64,000 nt of DNA from Mycobacterium barrassiae. GTDB lineage: Bacteria; Actinomycetota; Actinomycetes; Mycobacteriales; Mycobacteriaceae. Under the pieces are notes generated by a model. That model saw only the letters and a program-made list of their open reading frames with translations. It ran no database searches and was not told the origin of the DNA. The stretch spans positions 1 to 64,000 of the forward strand of contig NZ_JACKUK010000035.1 in the NCBI RefSeq assembly GCF_025822765.1, given 5' to 3'. This document shows, one piece after another, positions 44,772 through 53,581 of this stretch (positions are counted from its first letter, which is position 1; each line of letters opens with the position of its first letter). A program made the position numbers and the translations under genes.

Positions 44772-44802
44772 TCGGTTATCCATCCCACAGAAGGAGAAAC
44801 CC

Positions 44803-45750
44803 ATGGTCCGTGTGCGCGAAGTGACAGTGCCCGACCAGTCCGGCAAGCTCGCGGTCGTCACCGGCGCCAACTCAGGCCTGGGTCTCGGCATCGCTACCCG
44901 CTTGGCCGCCGCTGGTGCCGACGTCGTCATGGCGATCCGCAACCGCGCGAAGGGCGAGGAGGCGATCGCACAGATCCGCTCGACGGTGCCCGACGCGAAG
45001 TTGACCATCAAGTCGCTCGACCTGTCCTCGCTGGCCAGCGTGAAGGCACTCGGCGACGAGCTCAACGCCGAGGGGCGGCCCATCGACCTGCTGGTCAACA
45101 ACGCAGGGATCATGCAGCCCCCGCAGCGCGAGACGACCGCCGACGGGTTCGAGTTGCAGTTCGGCTGCAACCATCTGGGTCACTTCGCGCTCACCGGCCA
45201 CCTGCTGCCCCTGTTGCGCGCCGACGGCGGCGCCCGCGTGACGACGTTGAGCAGCTCCGCCGCGCGCCTGGGCGGCATCAACTTCGACGACCTCCAGTGG
45301 GAGAAGCGCTACAACGCGACCGGGGCGTACGCCCAGTCCAAGTCCGCCAACCTGATGTTTGCCATCGAGCTGGACCGCAGGAGCAAGCGGGGCGGGTGGG
45401 GCATCGTCTCCACCGCCGCACACCCCGGCCTGTGCAAGACGAATCTGCAGCTGAGCGGGCCCTCGCATGGTCAGGCCAACCCCACCCTGCTCGAGCGCTT
45501 CTACCGGATCAGCCGACAGGTCACCCCGTTCATGTGGCAGGAGATCGACGAGGGCATCCAGCCCGCCCTGTACGGGGCGACCGCCCCCGACGCACAGGGC
45601 GGCGCCTTCTACGGACCGCGCGGATTCCTCGAGTTGGCAGGCGGCGGCGTCACCGACGCCAAGATCCTCGCGCGCGCCAGCAACGAGGCCGACGGCCGCC
45701 GCCTCTGGGAGATCTCCGAGCAGCTGACCTCGGTAACCTATCCCGCATAG
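44803..45750 (+). CDS. Short-chain dehydrogenase, retinol-dehydrogenase-like
   Basis: A 315-residue SDR with an NADP-type Rossmann start ([31 protein letters not shown], the Arg after the loop favouring NADPH). The NNAGIM motif follows, then the catalytic Ser (LSSSAARLG) and Y-x-x-x-K in [12 protein letters not shown]. The C-terminal extension ([23 protein letters not shown]) is typical of the retinol DH/WW-oxidoreductase-like group. AAGGAGAAA precedes the ATG. It is controlled by the divergent TetR, by inference. Confidence 0.9.
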   Translation: MVRVREVTVPDQSGKLAVVTGANSGLGLGIATRLAAAGADVVMAIRNRAKGEEAIAQIRSTVPDAKLTIKSLDLSSLASVKALGDELNAEGRPIDLLVNNAGIMQPPQRETTADGFELQFGCNHLGHFALTGHLLPLLRADGGARVTTLSSSAARLGGINFDDLQWEKRYNATGAYAQSKSANLMFAIELDRRSKRGGWGIVSTAAHPGLCKTNLQLSGPSHGQANPTLLERFYRISRQVTPFMWQEIDEGIQPALYGATAPDAQGGAFYGPRGFLELAGGGVTDAKILARASNEADGRRLWEISEQLTSVTYPA

Positions 45751-45765
45751 GGAGGGTTACCGTCG

Positions 45766-45778
45766 TAGGTGACACCTA
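45766..45778. repeat. 13-bp palindrome between the SDR and SABATH genes
   Basis: TAGGTGACACCTA has six-base arms around a central A, 16 bases after the SDR stop and 40 bases before the methyltransferase start. The short spacer also holds two CACCCGCAC-like copies. It could be an operator for an independent promoter of the methyltransferase. Confidence 0.4.
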
Positions 45779-45817
45779 ATTCACCCGCACTGTCACCCGC
45801 ACATCTTGGAGGTCGCG

Positions 45818-46906
45818 ATGCCGGAGTCAAGCATCGTCGTGCGACCTGAACCCACCAACAGCGGGACCTACACCGCCAGCTCCCGACTCCAGGCGGCGGG
45901 CTTGACCGGCGCGTTGGCGATCTTCGAAGAGGCGGCCAACGTCGTCCCGCTGCCGACCCAGCCCAATCCGATCGTCATCGCCGACTACGGAGCATCGACC
46001 GCCCACAACTCGCTGCTGCCCATCTGCGCGGCAATCGCCGTGCTGCGCAAACGAACCCGCAATGACCATTGCATCTACGTGGCACACACCGACGTGCCGG
46101 AGAACGACTTCACGGCGATGTTCCGGACCCTGGCCGAGGATCCGGACAGCTACCTGGCCAAGGATCCGGCGTCCTTCGCCTCGGCGGTCGGACGCTCGTT
46201 CTACGAGCAGATCCTGCCGTCGAGCAGTGTGACCCTGGGCTGGAGTTCGTGGGCGATCCAGTGGTTGAGCCGCGTGCCGTCACCGATCCCCGACCACATC
46301 CAAGTCGCCTACAGCGGCGACGAGACGGTGCGGGCGAAGTACGCGAAGCAGGCCGCGCACGACTGGCACGAGTTCATCGCGTTTCGCGGCAGAGAACTCG
46401 CTCCTGGTGGGCGCCTCGTCGTGATGACGATGGCGGTCGACGACGACGGCGAATTCGGCTACCGCCCCATGTTCGCCGCGCTGCTCGATGCGCTCGACGA
46501 ACTAGAAGGCGCAGGGCTCATCACCGCCGAGGAGATTCACCGGATGTCCATCCCGGTGGTCGGACGCAAGGCCTCCGACTTCTTCACGCCGTTCGCACCG
46601 TCGGGCCGTTTCGAACAACTCGAGATCGACCACCTCGAGGTGTTCAACGCCGAGGACAGGTTCTGGTCGCAGTACAAAGTCGACCGCGACGAAAAGGTTT
46701 TCGGCGCGCAGTGGGCGTCTTTCGTGCGCGCGTCGGTGTTCCCGACGCTGGCGGCCGCGCTCGACGGCGGCATCGGCGACGCCCGCACCACTCAGTTCCT
46801 CGACCGGCTCGAAACCGGTGTCGCCGAGCGGCTGGCGGCCTCGCCCGAACAGATGCAGATCCCGCTGGCACATCTGGTCTTGATCAAGCGCCGCAGGAAC
46901 CGCTAG
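45818..46906 (+). CDS. SABATH-type SAM-dependent carboxyl methyltransferase
   Basis: A 362-residue protein with the plant-like SABATH fold (salicylate/jasmonate methyltransferases). Shared elements are VIADYGASTAHNSLL (SAM motif I), VAHTDVPENDFTAMFRTL (the HTDLPSNDFN block), SFYEQILPSSSVTLGWSSWAIQWLSRVP and FIAFRGRELAPGGRLVVMTM. Such enzymes turn carboxylic acids into volatile methyl esters. GGAGG lies five bases before the ATG at 45818. It follows an SDR by 67 bases on the same strand. The bacterial substrate is unknown; benzoate- or fatty-acid-type acids are candidates. Confidence 0.83.
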   Translation: MPESSIVVRPEPTNSGTYTASSRLQAAGLTGALAIFEEAANVVPLPTQPNPIVIADYGASTAHNSLLPICAAIAVLRKRTRNDHCIYVAHTDVPENDFTAMFRTLAEDPDSYLAKDPASFASAVGRSFYEQILPSSSVTLGWSSWAIQWLSRVPSPIPDHIQVAYSGDETVRAKYAKQAAHDWHEFIAFRGRELAPGGRLVVMTMAVDDDGEFGYRPMFAALLDALDELEGAGLITAEEIHRMSIPVVGRKASDFFTPFAPSGRFEQLEIDHLEVFNAEDRFWSQYKVDRDEKVFGAQWASFVRASVFPTLAAALDGGIGDARTTQFLDRLETGVAERLAASPEQMQIPLAHLVLIKRRRNR

Positions 46907-47865
46907 CCCGCCATCCGCTCACGAAATGTGTTGCGGTAGTTCAGCGGTGCCACTCCGGTCAGCCGCCGGAACTGTTCGCGGAAATTGGCCGGTGAGGTGA
47001 AGCCGACTTCGCGCCCGATCCGTTCGACACCGTAGGCGGTGCTCTCCAACAGCTGCTGCGCATGCCGGACCCGCACGCCCGTCAGCCACTGCATCGGCGT
47101 CTGCCCCGTCTCGGCCTGGAACCGGCGGTTCAGGGTTCGCACGCTGACCGAGGCGCGGGCCGCGATGTCGTGCAACGTCAGATCGCTATGCGCCTCCTGC
47201 TCGATCCACGCGAGCACGTCGTCCAATTCGGTGCGCTCGGCAATGTGCTTGACAGCGGCCTGATTTCGCAGGATGAACTGCGCCTGTCCCCCGCTGCGGT
47301 GCAGTGGTGCGACAGCGAGTCGAGACGCGTCGGCGGCCACCGCGGCGCCGTAGTCGCGGGCGATCATGTGCAGGCACAGGTCCAACCCGGCCGACGCGCC
47401 CGCCGACGTCAGCACCTGCCCCTCGTCGACGTAGAGAACGTCGGGGTCGAGATCGACGGCGGGAAAGCGGGCACGGAACAGGTCGGTGGCGATCCAGTGT
47501 GTCGTCGCACGCCTGCCGTTCAGCAATCCGGTGGCGGCCAGCGTGAACGCACCCGTGCAGATCGATGCGATCCGGGTCCCGCCGGCGTGCGCGGCCCGCA
47601 GAGCCGCCAGCACCTCATCGGGTGCGTCCACCGACACGTCGTTGACGCCGGGAACGACGATCGTGTCCGCCTCGACGAGTGCCTCAAGGCCGTGGTCGGT
47701 GGCGATGCGCATCGGGCCGGCCGACACCTCCGGCTGGGATCCGCACACGAGGACGCGGTATCCCGCTGCACCAGAAGGCAATCGGACCCGGCCGAACGCC
47801 TCGATGGGGGTGGCCACATCGAACGCGATGGTGTCGGGTAGCGCGAGGACGACGATGACGTGCAT
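46903..47865 (-). CDS. GlxA-type AraC regulator with amidase-like domain
   Basis: A 320-residue regulator. The N-terminal DJ-1/PfpI domain (VVLALPDTIAFDVATPIEAFGRV, ASICTGAFTLAATGLL with a nucleophile-elbow cysteine, residues about 1-170) is joined to a C-terminal AraC HTH pair (LTLHDIAARASVSVRTLNRRFQAETG and VERIGREVGFTSPANFREQFRRLTG). I place the start at the ATG at 47865. It faces a free-standing DJ-1/PfpI gene across an inverted repeat. The family often senses small amines or aldehydes. Confidence 0.9.
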   Translation of the reverse strand: MHVIVVLALPDTIAFDVATPIEAFGRVRLPSGAAGYRVLVCGSQPEVSAGPMRIATDHGLEALVEADTIVVPGVNDVSVDAPDEVLAALRAAHAGGTRIASICTGAFTLAATGLLNGRRATTHWIATDLFRARFPAVDLDPDVLYVDEGQVLTSAGASAGLDLCLHMIARDYGAAVAADASRLAVAPLHRSGGQAQFILRNQAAVKHIAERTELDDVLAWIEQEAHSDLTLHDIAARASVSVRTLNRRFQAETGQTPMQWLTGVRVRHAQQLLESTAYGVERIGREVGFTSPANFREQFRRLTGVAPLNYRNTFRERMAG

Positions 47866-47886
47866 GCCCAGACCGTACCGCACCTG

Positions 47887-47923
47887 GTGGCAATATTTCA
47901 GCGATAAATGGCGATCTTGCCAC
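47887..47923. promoter_or_regulatory. Inverted repeat GTGGCAA...TTGCCAC, candidate GlxA-regulator site
   Basis: Seven-base perfect arms at 47887-47893 and 47917-47923 lie 30 bases apart centre to centre, in the spacer between the regulator and the divergent DJ-1 gene. This spacing (about three helical turns) fits a dimeric AraC-type protein. Confidence 0.55.
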
Positions 47924-47958
47924 TAGCTGACGCGTCGCATCCTCGAGACGATCGTCGT

Positions 47959-48588
47959 GTGTACGCCCAGATCGTGTTGTTCGACGGGTTTGACCCGCTC
48001 GACGCCACCGCCCCGTTCGAGGTGCTCGCCGCCGGCAGCGATGCGGCGGGAGGTGACTTGCAGGTCGAGTTCGTGTCGGCCGAGGGACCGAGGGCGGTGG
48101 TGAGCGGAACCTTGGGAATGGTGCTGCACGCCACCGCCGAACTCGACGCGACGAAGCCAGGTTTCATCGTCGTGCCCGGCGCATCGGGCCCGATCGAGGG
48201 CGATCCCGACGAAGTCGACACCATCCCGGTGCTGCTTGCGCGATTCGCCGAATCCGCCGCGATTCCCTTGCTGCGCAAGGCGATGGACAACCCCGATGTC
48301 ACGGTCGCCACGGTATGCGGCGGTGGACTCGCGCTGGCCATGGCCGGTCTGCTGGAGGGACGCAACGCCGTCACACACCACCTCGGCATGGATCTGCTCG
48401 AAGCCACCGGCGCGACCGCGGTGCACGCACGCGTCGTCGACGACGGCGATCTCGTCACGTCGGCAGCGGTCACCTCCGGACTCGACCTCGCACTGCACCT
48501 CCTCGATCGCACCTATGGAGCGCAGGTCGCGCTCGCGGTCGAGGACCTGTTCGCCTACGAGCGACGCGGGACGGTGTGGAGGAGATGA
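47959..48588 (+). CDS. DJ-1/PfpI family protein
   Basis: A 209-residue class I glutamine-amidotransferase-like protein. Its start YAQIVLFDGFDPLDATAPFEVL and the nucleophile-elbow segment VATVCGGGLALAMAGLL (with the active Cys) fit the family, as does NAVTHHLGMDLLEATGA. The frame is open from an ATG at 47908, but that ATG lies inside the inverted repeat; I prefer the GTG at 47959, where family sequences begin. Role unknown (isonitrile hydratase or glyoxalase-like relatives exist). It overlaps the next gene by four bases. Confidence 0.82.
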   Translation: MYAQIVLFDGFDPLDATAPFEVLAAGSDAAGGDLQVEFVSAEGPRAVVSGTLGMVLHATAELDATKPGFIVVPGASGPIEGDPDEVDTIPVLLARFAESAAIPLLRKAMDNPDVTVATVCGGGLALAMAGLLEGRNAVTHHLGMDLLEATGATAVHARVVDDGDLVTSAAVTSGLDLALHLLDRTYGAQVALAVEDLFAYERRGTVWRR

Positions 48589-48884
48589 CCATCGTCGGAG
48601 ACTGGGATGTCACGATCAAGACGCCCATCGGGTCGCTGGCCGTGGTGTATTCGTTCACCGAACGCGACGGCACGCTTGCGGGCACGGCGACCGGCAAGGG
48701 CGAGACCGTACCGCTGCGCGACATCGTCGTTGACGGGCAACGGGTTACGTGGCGTCAGTCGGTGACCAAACCGATGCGGCTGAACCTCGACTTCGACGTG
48801 GTGGCCGACGGTGACCGGCTCACCGGGCACTCCCGGGCCGGCCGGCTACCGCGGTCGGCCGTGACGGGTGAGCGCCGCCGCTAG
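48585..48884 (+). CDS. Small beta-rich protein of unknown function
   Basis: A 99-residue protein with alternating strands (IVGDWDVTIKTPIGSLAVVYSF, LAGTATGKGETVPLRDIVVDGQRVTWRQ, LDFDVVADGDRLTGHSR), reminiscent of a small lipocalin-like beta-barrel. GGAGGAG precedes the ATG and its start overlaps the DJ-1 stop (ATGA). I do not recognise a defined family. Translational coupling suggests it binds or carries the small molecule processed by its partner, which is inference. Confidence 0.68.
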   Translation: MTIVGDWDVTIKTPIGSLAVVYSFTERDGTLAGTATGKGETVPLRDIVVDGQRVTWRQSVTKPMRLNLDFDVVADGDRLTGHSRAGRLPRSAVTGERRR

Positions 48885-50626
48885 GGCGCCATCTCGTAGG
48901 CGCCGTCGTAGGCCTTCACCCGCTCCCAGATCCGGTGAAATCGTGCGGGGTCGGGCACCGGCTTACGGATAGCGCTCAGCGCCCAGTCCTGCTGTGCCGT
49001 CGTCGCAGTCGGCTTACCGTGCAGCGCAACGGCATACATGTTGAAGTCGCGGACCTGGAAGTCGAAGATCTGGTCCAGCATGTCGGAGTCCAACCCGGTC
49101 AACGCCGCCTGCTCCAGAATCAGCTGGCCGTACACGATCAGCGAGAACAGGTGGCCCACGGTCAGCAGGAAGTCAAGGTCCTTCTGCTGCTCGGCGTCGG
49201 GGGCAGCAGTCAGCAGGAATTCCCGAAACGCCGTGGCCTGGTCGTAGAACACCGCGACATTCGGGATCGCGACGTGCTCCTCGTAGATCGGCGTCCAGTC
49301 GGCGAACTGCACCTTGCCAGCCCCGCGGGTCGGTCCCTGGTTCCAGAAGAAGGTGTCGTCCGCGGCGTCGTTGCGCATCGGAATCGCCGGATACTCCTTG
49401 GGATTGAGCATGTAGTTCGGCATGAACTTCAGCACCAGGCCGACGTTCACGTGGACCGTGCCCTCCAGTCGAGGCAGGGTGCCGATCAGCTGTGCCACCT
49501 CGCGGAACATCGTGTTCTTCTCGTACCCCTTGGCGGCGATCACGTCGTGCAGTGACCGCAGCACCGTCTCACCCTCCATCGTGACCTTGGCCTTGGTCAT
49601 CGGGTTGAACAGCAGATAACGCCGGTCCTCGAGGCTCGCGGACCGGAAGTAGTCGACCGAGCGCTGGCTGAACAGTTTCATCGCGATCAGGCGGGAGTAC
49701 GCGTCGACGAAATTCGTTCGTACGTGCGTGAAATCGGTGACGGGGTTGCCGTACAGGATGCGGTTCTGCGCATGCGTGATCGCCTCGTAGAACGCGTGCT
49801 CGGTCATGCCGACCGAGCACGAGCACAGGTTGAACTTCCCGATGTTGACCGTATTCAGGGCCGCGGCAAAGGCTTCCACGCCGGTGTGCAGGATGTCCTC
49901 CTCCCGCACCGGGTAGTTCTCCAGCCGGAAGGTGCTGACGTAGATCTGCATGTGCACGACGTTGTCGATCAGCTGGTAGTCGTCGTGTTGGCTGTCGGCG
50001 ACGAACCACACATAAGCGTCCTCGCCCTCGATGTCCCCACGCCGCCCGAACACCGACACCATGCTGGCGACGTTGCCGTTGCCGATGTAGTACTTCTCCC
50101 CCGTCGCCCGGTACAGGATGCCGTTGGCGCGGTCCTCCTCGCTCGCGGGCGTCAGGACCATGTCGGTGTTGTAGACGTCGGCGCCGCGGGAGCGTTCGGA
50201 CAGCCCGAACGCCATCACTTCGCCGTTCTCCAGGTCGTCGGCGGCCTTCAGCTTGGCGTCCTTGTTCTCGCTCTGCCAGATCGGCCCCAGCCCGAGGATG
50301 GTGACCTGTTCGGTGTACCAATAGGTCAGCCCGTAGAAGCCGAGGATCTCCGATAGTGCGGCGTTGCGCGCGGCGTCCCAGCGTTTGTCCGGGTTTCGGC
50401 CGGCGAACTCCGACGGCGTCAGGAACGTCGCAAACAGTTTCTCGCGCTTGACGAAGTCGACGAAGTCGCTGGGCCACACCGCAGCCAGGTCGTCGTCGAG
50501 CAGGCGTTTCTTGCCCTGACCTTCGAACCAGTCGATGGTGGCGCGCAACAACCGCCGCGTTTCGGCGTCGAATTGCGGCGGGTCGTAGGTCTTGGGATCG
50601 AACAGCAAGCCGTCGGTCTGCGTCAT
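48881..50626 (-). CDS. Acyl-CoA dehydrogenase family protein (long form)
   Basis: A 581-residue flavoprotein of the acyl-CoA dehydrogenase superfamily. Seen are EVMAFGLSERSRGADVYNTDMVLTP (FAD/substrate segment), GEKYYIGNGNVASMVSVFGR, and helices of the C-terminal domain (NTVNIGKFNLCSCSVGMTEHAFYEAITHAQNRILYG). It is longer than the usual 380-400 residues, with an additional C-terminal region, like the large FadE/ACAD proteins. A catalytic glutamate could not be assigned from the sequence alone. It overlaps the small beta-rich gene by four bases, tail to tail. Confidence 0.84.
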   Translation of the reverse strand: MTQTDGLLFDPKTYDPPQFDAETRRLLRATIDWFEGQGKKRLLDDDLAAVWPSDFVDFVKREKLFATFLTPSEFAGRNPDKRWDAARNAALSEILGFYGLTYWYTEQVTILGLGPIWQSENKDAKLKAADDLENGEVMAFGLSERSRGADVYNTDMVLTPASEEDRANGILYRATGEKYYIGNGNVASMVSVFGRRGDIEGEDAYVWFVADSQHDDYQLIDNVVHMQIYVSTFRLENYPVREEDILHTGVEAFAAALNTVNIGKFNLCSCSVGMTEHAFYEAITHAQNRILYGNPVTDFTHVRTNFVDAYSRLIAMKLFSQRSVDYFRSASLEDRRYLLFNPMTKAKVTMEGETVLRSLHDVIAAKGYEKNTMFREVAQLIGTLPRLEGTVHVNVGLVLKFMPNYMLNPKEYPAIPMRNDAADDTFFWNQGPTRGAGKVQFADWTPIYEEHVAIPNVAVFYDQATAFREFLLTAAPDAEQQKDLDFLLTVGHLFSLIVYGQLILEQAALTGLDSDMLDQIFDFQVRDFNMYAVALHGKPTATTAQQDWALSAIRKPVPDPARFHRIWERVKAYDGAYEMAP

Positions 50627-50654
50627 GGCGGTCAGCCTAGGGCTGCCGTCGGCG

Positions 50655-52400
50655 CTACGGCGCCGGTTGCGGAGGCTGGATCGGGTTCGGGACGAACGGC
50701 AGACCGGGGATGGTTTCGTAGGGCAGCGTCGGGATGACCGGCGGTTGTTGCGTCGTCGCCGGTGGCTGCTGCGTGGTCGTCGGGGGCGGCTCCGTGGTCG
50801 GCGGCGGTTCGGTCGTCGCCGGGGGCGGTGTGGTCGGTGGCGGCTCGGGCGGCGGCGCGGTCACGGTCTCGGTCACCTGTGGCGGCGGCGCCTCCTGCGT
50901 GACGGTCTGCGGTGGTGGGGCCTGTGTTTCCTGCGGCGGCGGGGGCGGCTCGCTGGTCGCCGGGGGCGGAGTGGTTGCCGGGGTCGACGCAGGAGCGGGC
51001 GACGACTCGTCCGAGCGCGTCACGTACAGCGCGACCGCCAGCGCGGCCAGCAGCACGACCACGGCCGCCGCCAGCGCCACCGCGGGTCGCCGGTACCACG
51101 GCACCGGCGTCGCCGTGCGCTCGTCGTCATGCGGGTCCCGGTGGAACTCGATCTGCGGCCGGACGTCGCCGGTGGGAGCGACGGGCGAGTCGTAGTCGTA
51201 CGGGTCGGTCGGTGCCACCTCGGGAAGGTCGCCGGCGTCCGACCACGCCAACGCACCGAACGTGCCCGATGGCGCCACCTCGTCGGGTGCTGCGACCTCC
51301 GGCGCCATCAGCGTCGCGTCGGCAGCCGCAGCCGCCGGCGCTGCGGCGGCCATCGACGTCTGGCCCTCCTCGACCGTCCCGCGCACGGCCGCGGTGCCGC
51401 CACCGATCGCCGCGGTCAACTCCGGATGAGCGGTCGTGATGACCGGGACCCGGAAGTGTTCGGACAACGTCGTCGTGATGAGCGGGATCCGCGCTCCGCC
51501 ACCGACCGATGCGACAGCCGCCAGCTCGCGAACACCGTTGTGCTCCAACGTTTCCTGCAGCACACCGGCGAAGTCGGCGACGGGTTGCCGTATCGCGTCG
51601 TCGAGTTCGGTACGGGTCAGCCGCACCTCACCGCGATGCCCCGGCACGTCGACCAGCAGCGAGGTGACGCTGGCAGTGGACAGCCGTTCCTTGGCGCCGC
51701 GGCACTGCATCCGCAGATGCGTCAGCGATCCGAGCGCCGATGTTCCCGACAGGTCGATGGCCCCCGCGGCCGACAGGTCGTTGAGCACGTGGGTGAGCAG
51801 TGCCTGGTCGACGAGATCACCGCAGAGATCGCCGTGCCGAACGGTCGGGGCCAGCGGCGCGTAACCGGCGTCGGCGTCGACCAGTGTGATGCTGGTACCG
51901 GTGCCGCCGAGGTCGCACAGCGCGATGACGCCCCGCGTGGGCAGCCCCGGATCGTCCTGCAGCGCCGTCAGCGCGGCTGTCGCGTCCGAGACAAGGGGCG
52001 CGCGCTCGAACTCCGGCACCTCGGCGAGCGCGGTGCGCAGGCTCTCGACGGCGTTCTGACGCCAGTGGGCGGGGTGAGTGACGGCGATCGGCCCGTCCGG
52101 CGGCCTGCCCGCCAGCAGCGCGAGCAGTAATGCGCGCAGCGCATCGGCGAGGACACCGTCAGCGCGATGTGTCGAGCCGTCAGCAGCGACGATGCCGACC
52201 GGGTCGCCGACGCGGTCGACGAAGTCGGTGAGGATCAGGCCCCGCTCGTTGAGGTTGGGGTTCTCGCTGGGCACGCCGACCTCGGGCGGTCGGTGCGGAA
52301 AGCGGGTCAGCACAGAGGTGCGCAAAAGGGCCGCGCGGCCGACGACCACCGCGGCCAGGTTGGAGGCCCCTACCGAGAGCCCTACCCCGTCAGCCATCAC
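50655..52400 (-). CDS. Membrane-anchored Hsp70-like ATPase with proline-rich tail
   Basis: A 581-residue protein. The N-terminal part (about 1-340) is an actin-fold Hsp70 ATPase: GVGLSVGASNLAAVVVGR replaces phosphate loop 1, CDLGGTGTSITLVDADAG is phosphate loop 2, and ASVGGGARIPLITTTLSEHF is the adenosine motif. No substrate-binding domain follows. Instead an acidic linker leads to one membrane helix (about 435-459, VALAAAVVVLLAALAVALYV) and a roughly 120-residue Pro/Thr/Glu/Gln-rich tail, expected outside the membrane. The topology suggests a signalling or cell-wall role rather than a chaperone, which is inference. Confidence 0.83.
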   Translation of the reverse strand: MMADGVGLSVGASNLAAVVVGRAALLRTSVLTRFPHRPPEVGVPSENPNLNERGLILTDFVDRVGDPVGIVAADGSTHRADGVLADALRALLLALLAGRPPDGPIAVTHPAHWRQNAVESLRTALAEVPEFERAPLVSDATAALTALQDDPGLPTRGVIALCDLGGTGTSITLVDADAGYAPLAPTVRHGDLCGDLVDQALLTHVLNDLSAAGAIDLSGTSALGSLTHLRMQCRGAKERLSTASVTSLLVDVPGHRGEVRLTRTELDDAIRQPVADFAGVLQETLEHNGVRELAAVASVGGGARIPLITTTLSEHFRVPVITTAHPELTAAIGGGTAAVRGTVEEGQTSMAAAAPAAAAADATLMAPEVAAPDEVAPSGTFGALAWSDAGDLPEVAPTDPYDYDSPVAPTGDVRPQIEFHRDPHDDERTATPVPWYRRPAVALAAAVVVLLAALAVALYVTRSDESSPAPASTPATTPPPATSEPPPPPQETQAPPPQTVTQEAPPPQVTETVTAPPPEPPPTTPPPATTEPPPTTEPPPTTTQQPPATTQQPPVIPTLPYETIPGLPFVPNPIQPPQPAP

Positions 52401-52460
52401 TTCCCGTCTCGATCAAACGCTATCGGAGATATCAATCTGATCGGACGGTGTTCGCGTTAC

Positions 52461-53549
52461 TCAGCGGATCGTTCCCGCACCGGGAATCAGCGGTAGATCC
52501 AGTGCGGTGACCCAGCCCGGGGACAGGTCGTTGACCGCGGGCACCGCGTTGAGCGCCCGCAGGCCGGTGGACAGGCAGCCCGCGGCGGCCGCGTCGCGGC
52601 CGGAACCGTCGGTGAACCTGAATGCGGTCTCCTGGAAGATGCTCGGCGTGCCCTCGATGTCGACGCGGTAGACGTCGTTCTGGTTGCCGGTCGGCCAGTC
52701 GGGTGCGGCGTCGTCACCGATCCGGTTGACGTGCTCGAGCTGGATGCGCGTCTCGCCCTTGTAGACGCCGTTGATGGTGAACCGGACGGCCGCGACGTGA
52801 CCCGCGGGGATGATGCCCTTGGCCGACTTGCGCTCGTTGGGAGTCACCCACTTGTCGTACGTCGTGGTGATCTCGTCGAGCATGATGCCCGCCGCATGCG
52901 CGATCATGGGAACTGTTCCGCCCCAAGCGAATACCAGAATGTCGGGAGTTTCGAGCATGGCCTTCTTCTCCGGCGGCCTGCCGATGCCCATCTCACGTTC
53001 GTAGTCGCCGGTGTAGTTGGTGTAGTCCAGCAGTTCGGACGCGCGCACCGTACGGACCTCCGAGCACAGGCCCATCAGCGTCATGGGGAACAGGTCGTTG
53101 GCGAAGCCGGGGTCGATGCCGGTGGTGAAGCACGACGACTCGCCCAGCTCGCAGGCCTCGGTGATGGGTTCGATCCAGTTCGGCGGGTTGAGGTGCATCG
53201 TCGGCCACACCCACGGCGTCATGGCTGTCGAGCAGACGTCGATCCCGGCGCGCAGGAACCGCGTGATCAGGCCGATGTTCTCCTCGGCGTGCGCGGCGGT
53301 GGGCCCGTAGTGGACCAGGGCGTCGGGTTTGAGCGCGATCAGTTCGTCCACGTCGTCGGTGGCGGTCACGCCGACCTTGGTGCCGAGGCCGCAGATCTCG
53401 CCGACGTCGCGGCCGACCTTGTCGGGGTTGCTCACCCCGACCCCGACCAATTCGAACAGCGGGTGTTTGATGACCTCCGGAATGACCATCTTGCCGACGA
53501 AGCCGGTGCCGAAGATGACGATTCGCTTCTTCTGAGAGTCAACAGTCAC
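52461..53549 (-). CDS. NAD(P)-binding dehydrogenase, dihydrodipicolinate-reductase-like
   Basis: A 362-residue oxidoreductase with an N-terminal Rossmann domain (KKRIVIFGTGFVGKMVIPEVIKH). Related segments are ALVHYGPTAAHAEENIGLITRFLRAG and TAMTPWVWPTMHLNPP, then a C-terminal alpha/beta domain (DIEGTPSIFQETAFRFTDG). It matches the mycobacterial 'diacylglycerol kinase-unrelated, DapB-N like' dehydrogenases (2,4-diaminopentanoate dehydrogenase type), whose substrate is unknown. GTG start at 53549 with AAAGG upstream; the longer open frame upstream is low-complexity. Confidence 0.82.
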   Translation of the reverse strand: MTVDSQKKRIVIFGTGFVGKMVIPEVIKHPLFELVGVGVSNPDKVGRDVGEICGLGTKVGVTATDDVDELIALKPDALVHYGPTAAHAEENIGLITRFLRAGIDVCSTAMTPWVWPTMHLNPPNWIEPITEACELGESSCFTTGIDPGFANDLFPMTLMGLCSEVRTVRASELLDYTNYTGDYEREMGIGRPPEKKAMLETPDILVFAWGGTVPMIAHAAGIMLDEITTTYDKWVTPNERKSAKGIIPAGHVAAVRFTINGVYKGETRIQLEHVNRIGDDAAPDWPTGNQNDVYRVDIEGTPSIFQETAFRFTDGSGRDAAAAGCLSTGLRALNAVPAVNDLSPGWVTALDLPLIPGAGTIR

Positions 53550-53581
53550 GCGTAACCTTTCGATCGGCCCCCGCCTCGTCC

